Program-made: the position numbers and the translations under genes
Shown here: in pieces, positions 60,370-64,000 of the stretch
How the letters are laid out: each line of letters starts with the position of its first letter
Position numbering within the stretch: position 1 is the stretch's first letter
Assembly: GCA_027886175.1 (NCBI GenBank)
Contig: JAJNNQ010000018.1
Span: 15,543,001-15,607,000, forward strand
Length of the DNA stretch: 64,000 nucleotides
Reading direction: 5' to 3'
Source: Phylloscopus collybita
Taxonomy: Eukaryota > Chordata > Aves > Passeriformes > Phylloscopidae
Notes under the pieces: generated by a model
Databases searched by the model: none
What the model was told of the DNA's origin: nothing
What the model saw: the letters and a program-made list of their open reading frames with translations, nothing else

Positions 60370-60773
60370 TGTGGAGGATGGGTTCCTCCAGAAATGGGGA
60401 CATGTGAGCAATCAGCTTATCTGGATAAGTAAGGCCTGTAACCATTCAAGGGCAGTGAAGCCATGTACAAGAAGGAACAAGGGATGACAGAAGACACATC
60501 CCAAGAAGAACAAAGGATGCTAACAGCCTCAGAATGTGAGAATCAGATAGAAGCCAAGTGAAGGACTGCATAAACCTGCTGTGTGTGCAAAACCCAACAA
60601 CCAATCCAGGCTAAAAGGCTATTGTGTGCTTTTAGGGTACATCCAATTGCAAAGCAGCATGTAACGTGTGATTGAAGCTGAAAACTGTACAAAAGGTACT
60701 GTTACTTTGCAATAAATGGCTCACTTTGATCATATTGACCATGGAGTGATGTCCCATTCTTGATTCTTCCGCA
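60370..60773 (+). mobile_element. Probable solo LTR
   Basis: A block of about 400 bp beginning near TGTGGAGG and ending TTCTTCCGCA. It has the LTR-like order of an A-rich U3, then GCAATAAATGGCTC (polyadenylation signal, about 60709) and a short U5. No clear target duplication was found, so the ends are uncertain. Confidence 0.5.
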
Positions 60774-61167
60774 GTGTGTCTCCAATTTCTGTAAATCTCC
60801 CATTTCCTAGCCATTTCAGAGAAATCTAAAGGTATCTGATCAGAGGCTATGTACTTTTTAAGGAGAGATTTGGAAGCAGAAAGTGTTTCCACAGGACATG
60901 TACAGAAGTTGATAACTCCTGAACAGCTTCCAGAGTTTAAATCTCTTAAGGACCACATCTCACAGCTCAGGGCAAGAGGTGTGCAGACATTTTAAACCTG
61001 CAGAAACCTAGGACCTTCCTTTGGTGAAAGAAGAAACCATTACCAAAGTAAAGATCTAACACTGAGTATGTTCAGACCACATAGTTTTAGAGCATAGAAG
61101 CAACAGGTTCACTGAATCTTCCTCTTTCCTATGGTTTTCCATAGGGAGCAATTGCAAACAGACACAG
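60774..61167. other. Spacer between two LTRs
   Basis: Nothing was recognised. Confidence 0.5.
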
Positions 61168-61715
61168 TGTATTGGTTTGGGCAAATTAGAAGACCCTCCG
61201 AGAGGAAGTCCCCTAAGACAAACCTCCACCACCCCTCCCCGCCCCCAGCCCTGGGTTTGGGAAGGAAACTATTTGGAGGAGACAAGTGGAAAAAACCGAT
61301 TTATTAACAAGAACTCTTCCCCCCACAAGAGAAAAGGAAAAGGCTCAAGTTACTGTGGGGGGAGGGCACAGAGCTTCTTCCGCAGGCTCGGAGATCCTCG
61401 GAGATCCTCAGGTCAGGTCCTCAGGTCCGGAGCCGGTCCAAATCTTCACGGGGGGGTGGGGGGGGGTGGGGGGGGGCGGGGGGAGAAAGGGAAAAGGGAG
61501 AAAAGGAAAAAAAACAGAAACAGCACAAAAACAAGCAGCAGAAAGCAAAAGTAGCTAAGTTAGCAAGCAGGGGCAAGCAAGCAAGCAAGCAAGCAGCCAG
61601 CCAGCAAAAGCCAAAAGCAGCAAGCGCAGTAGAAGCCACAGCCAGCAAAGCATTGGCTGTTAGACATAACAACCCAGTCCAGATATGGGATATAAGGCTC
61701 CGTCAACCCAGGACA
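61168..61715 (-). mobile_element. Solo LTR with 5-bp target duplication CACAG
   Basis: It starts TGTATTGG and ends CCCAGGACA, with CACAG on both sides (61163-61167 and 61716-61720). A TTTATTAAC (AATAAA on the other strand) at about 61299 suggests minus-strand orientation. It contains a (GCAA)n/(GCCA)n-like stretch at 61575-61610 and the G-rich tract below. Confidence 0.75.
61449..61490 (+). repeat. G-rich tract with G-quadruplex potential
   Basis: At least four runs of six or more G, separated by single T or C, lie inside the solo LTR, followed by a purine-only stretch up to about 61515. Confidence 0.85.
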
Positions 61716-61720
61716 CACAG

Positions 61721-62769
61721 AGAGGAAGATTTATCCACATAAAAGGTAAAGAACTGTAAACTGTTTGTTCTCAGATACACTCACATATATTGTGTATTCA
61801 TGGCTCAAGAAAGAAGAACATAAATCTACCCAATAATAAATGTATATGTGCAAGAGAAATTAGTGTGTACTTGAACATTTTCCAAACTCTGTTCTCCTGT
61901 GCTAAAGGATTGTATCACTAATCAGAGATAGCTCTCCCCACTGCAACCACACAACTTCATCTTGGGAAATGCTTCAGCTTGTCCTGAGAGATGACAGCAA
62001 ACAGTCAGACCTGTTGAGACACTTGCACTCATGGGTTTTGTACATATGCTTCTTGCACACTTAGAAAGTAAATGGAATTAAATCCCAACTTCTTGAACCC
62101 CCCACTAAGGACAGATCTGAAAACTTACCATCTTAACAGACATATGTGAAAGAAAATGGCCATATCAAATATTTCTTTCATAGCAAATTTTCAAAATAGC
62201 TCATTCAAGTTCACCTGTTCCAAGGTTCACCAGTTCCCATCTCTCCATCACATAGGCTATCAGAAGGTGTATTGTTAGGAGGCCTGAACTACAGGCAGGT
62301 CTAGAGAAATCAAGGCAGCTACATGGATTCCTACTGAGATTCAGTTAGTACTGGGAAGGTCTCTGAGAAGAGCACAGTCCTGTGCAGTGCTGCAAGTCTG
62401 AGAACAGGCAGCACCATGGAGGGGTGTGAGCCACCTGCCATGGCTGTGGTCTGCTGGGGGCACAGCAGATGGCCCACCAGATTTGTTTGTTCTCAGTGTG
62501 GACTTTTTTTTGTGCTGTGCTCTGGCAGACCCTTTGGGCAGCCAGGAGGGAGCCAGCCTGCTTCCCTTGTGCTGGCTCTGCTGGGACATGCCTGAGGACC
62601 AGGAAGATGACACCTTCCCAGGAGCTGAGTGGTTCAGGAGAAAAGCCTCTGGACTCATGTGGCTAGAAGCAGAGGGGAGTTTCCCTGCAGGATGAAATGC
62701 AAACCTGCAGCACAAGTGGAGACAGGGACTCCTGAGAGCATGTCTTCACAGTCATTTTTTGTTAGAAAA
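61721..62769. other. Spacer without recognisable genes
   Basis: The region 62426-62695 has open frames on both strands but no family features. Confidence 0.5.
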
Positions 62770-63240
62770 GTAGAATAATTTATGTTGGAAGGCACTTCCA
62801 ATGTTCGAAGGTCATCCAATCCCACCACCTGCTCACAGCAGCACCAGCCTGGAATCTAGCTCAAGTTGCTCCGGGCCATATCCAGCCAGGTTTTGGATGT
62901 CTTCAAGGACAGTAGTTTCACAGCCTCACACAGAGATATGGCCTTGTATTTCACCTCCCTGTGAACACTTCTTTCCATAGATCTCATTGGTATTTCCCTT
63001 GCTGCAGCTTGCATCCCATGCCTTGCTCATTACCACTGAGCACCTCTGGCTCCATCTGCTCTCTAACATAGCCCTTTATGTGGGAGAGGACAGCAAGTGC
63101 AGTGTCTCTCTTAGACTTCTCTTCTCCAGGCTGAAAAAAAACCTGTTATCCCAGCCTCTCCCACTTATCCCGGGCTCCAGACCCCAGAGACCATCAGCCA
63201 TCCTGGAGAGATGGCATGGATGCAGGGGATGAGACATCTC
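62770..63240 (-). mobile_element. CR1 LINE fragment, 3' part, minus strand
   Basis: On the plus strand it reads GAATAATTTATGTTGGAAGG, then CATCCAATCCCACCACCTGC and on through the CTTCTCCAGGCTGAA block. This is the reverse complement of the conserved 3' region of avian CR1 elements. It is 5'-truncated, as most CR1 copies are. Confidence 0.8.
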
Positions 63241-64000
63241 TGGCAGCAGCATCCTGTACTTTGGTCAGGTTAAAGCAAATGTGCAATCACAGCCTAAGAG
63301 AAGGAAGCAGACTCCAAGCCAGATTTTGGGAGTGACAGAGCATAACTCTCCTTGAGACCCAGAAGATCTTGACTGCCTTGCAGAAAGAAACTGATGCTAA
63401 GACTGACAGTAAGGGAAGGGACTCACTGCATGGGCTCAGGGGACAGTATTGCATGTGCATTCCCTCATTGGAGCTGGAATTAATGTCTGAGCAAGACATT
63501 CCCCTTGGGGTGAGCTCAGACCTACTGTGTGGGACTGGTAGGGGGCAAGACCAATGCACAGCATTAAAGCAAAGAAGAAGGAACTTGAAGGTGAAGGTCT
63601 GCTGTATTCTTACATGGAAGCACTGGAGAAAGCACTTGACACAATTGTACTTGGTCTGTACTGGCACTTTTTCCAGCAGGTCACTACTGAACTGTTCCAT
63701 GTAACCATGAGTGCCTTTCCTCTTGAAACACAGAGCTCCACAAATTAAATATAGCCTGGCAGGGGAGAGTGGGATGCAGCTTTCACCGGCTCCATGCTGA
63801 CATTTACTCTCAGCGCTGTCATAGGAGGGACTCTGTGCTCTCTGTACTCCAGAGGGCATCATCAGAACAGCAACAACCTATTGTGTTTTAAAATAGCTTT
63901 TAGGGAAATTAGTTGAATTTTTCAAAAAGATGAAAGTGTTTCTCTACTAGAGAAGCAAACATACAGTTCTTCTAATCTAAATAATTAATTCTTTTCAGAC
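63241..64000. other. End of window, no recognisable gene
   Basis: A 191-codon open frame on the minus strand (63287-63862) and shorter ones on the plus strand have no visible domain or splice context. I do not call them genes. Confidence 0.4.

Noticed and set aside
63287..63862. 191-codon minus-strand open frame
   Set aside because: No domain, no homology recognised, and competing frames on the plus strand.
1..64000. CRISPR arrays, prokaryotic operons, tRNA or rRNA genes
   Set aside because: No regularly spaced direct repeats, ribosome-binding sites, or cloverleaf-type sequences were seen; the DNA is vertebrate.

Overview
The window is nuclear DNA of a bird, most likely a songbird. Evidence is vertebrate-style split genes with GT/AG introns, a CR1 LINE 3' end, several LTRs of avian type, and clade-A serpin genes (alpha-1-antitrypsin family) with the canonical 631/271/148-bp coding exons. 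Nothing bacterial is present, and no tRNA, rRNA or CRISPR was seen.

The dominating structure is a head-to-tail duplication with a period of about 27.4 kb. Bases 1-23535 (unit A, its left end outside the window) are collinear with 27446-50980 (inside unit B, 23536-50980). Each unit holds, in order: an endogenous retrovirus; the two last coding exons of one serpin gene; a decayed serpin exon 4; a collapsed LTR element with 5-bp TSDs; a complete-looking five-exon serpin gene (four coding exons); and a long non-coding tail. The provirus in unit B is complete (24258-32533, 354-bp LTRs, 6-bp target duplication GTTCCA). Unit A shows only its 3' part (1-5088). Both copies have the same right-hand integration flank, so integration preceded the duplication. 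The unit A/unit B joint at 23535/23536 coincides with the first base of another LTR, which suggests unequal LTR-LTR recombination.

The provirus looks chimeric. Gag-Pro-Pol is class II, alpharetrovirus-like, including an AAATTTA slippery site directly before the Pro stop. The Env is gammaretrovirus-type (CWLC, CX6CC, immunosuppressive-type heptad region). Gag, Pro and Pol are broken: a G17 tract with a frame change, two in-frame stops in gag, and a frame-changing deletion in integrase. Env is open from its ATG in unit B but has a stop in the leader in unit A.

The two complete serpins (15776-20244 and 43376-47403) are intact on paper, encoding 421 and 417 residues. They differ far more in their exons, almost all of it amino-acid changing, than the surrounding introns and spacers do. 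The difference peaks in the reactive-centre loop: unit B has Arg at the predicted P1 within an Ile-Glu-Gly-Arg motif, while unit A has a loop four residues longer with Thr at P1 and a CXXC motif. I regard this pair of protease inhibitors with diverging targets, embedded in a retrovirus-bearing tandem duplication, as the most interesting system here. A further LTR of the same retroviral family sits antisense in intron 2 of the unit A serpin only, so it arrived after the duplication.

From 50981 to 64000 the DNA is single-copy within the window and gene-poor: a probable LTR, a solo LTR with 5-bp target duplication and a G-rich tract, and a minus-strand CR1 fragment. All figures on divergence are my own hand counts and are approximate.
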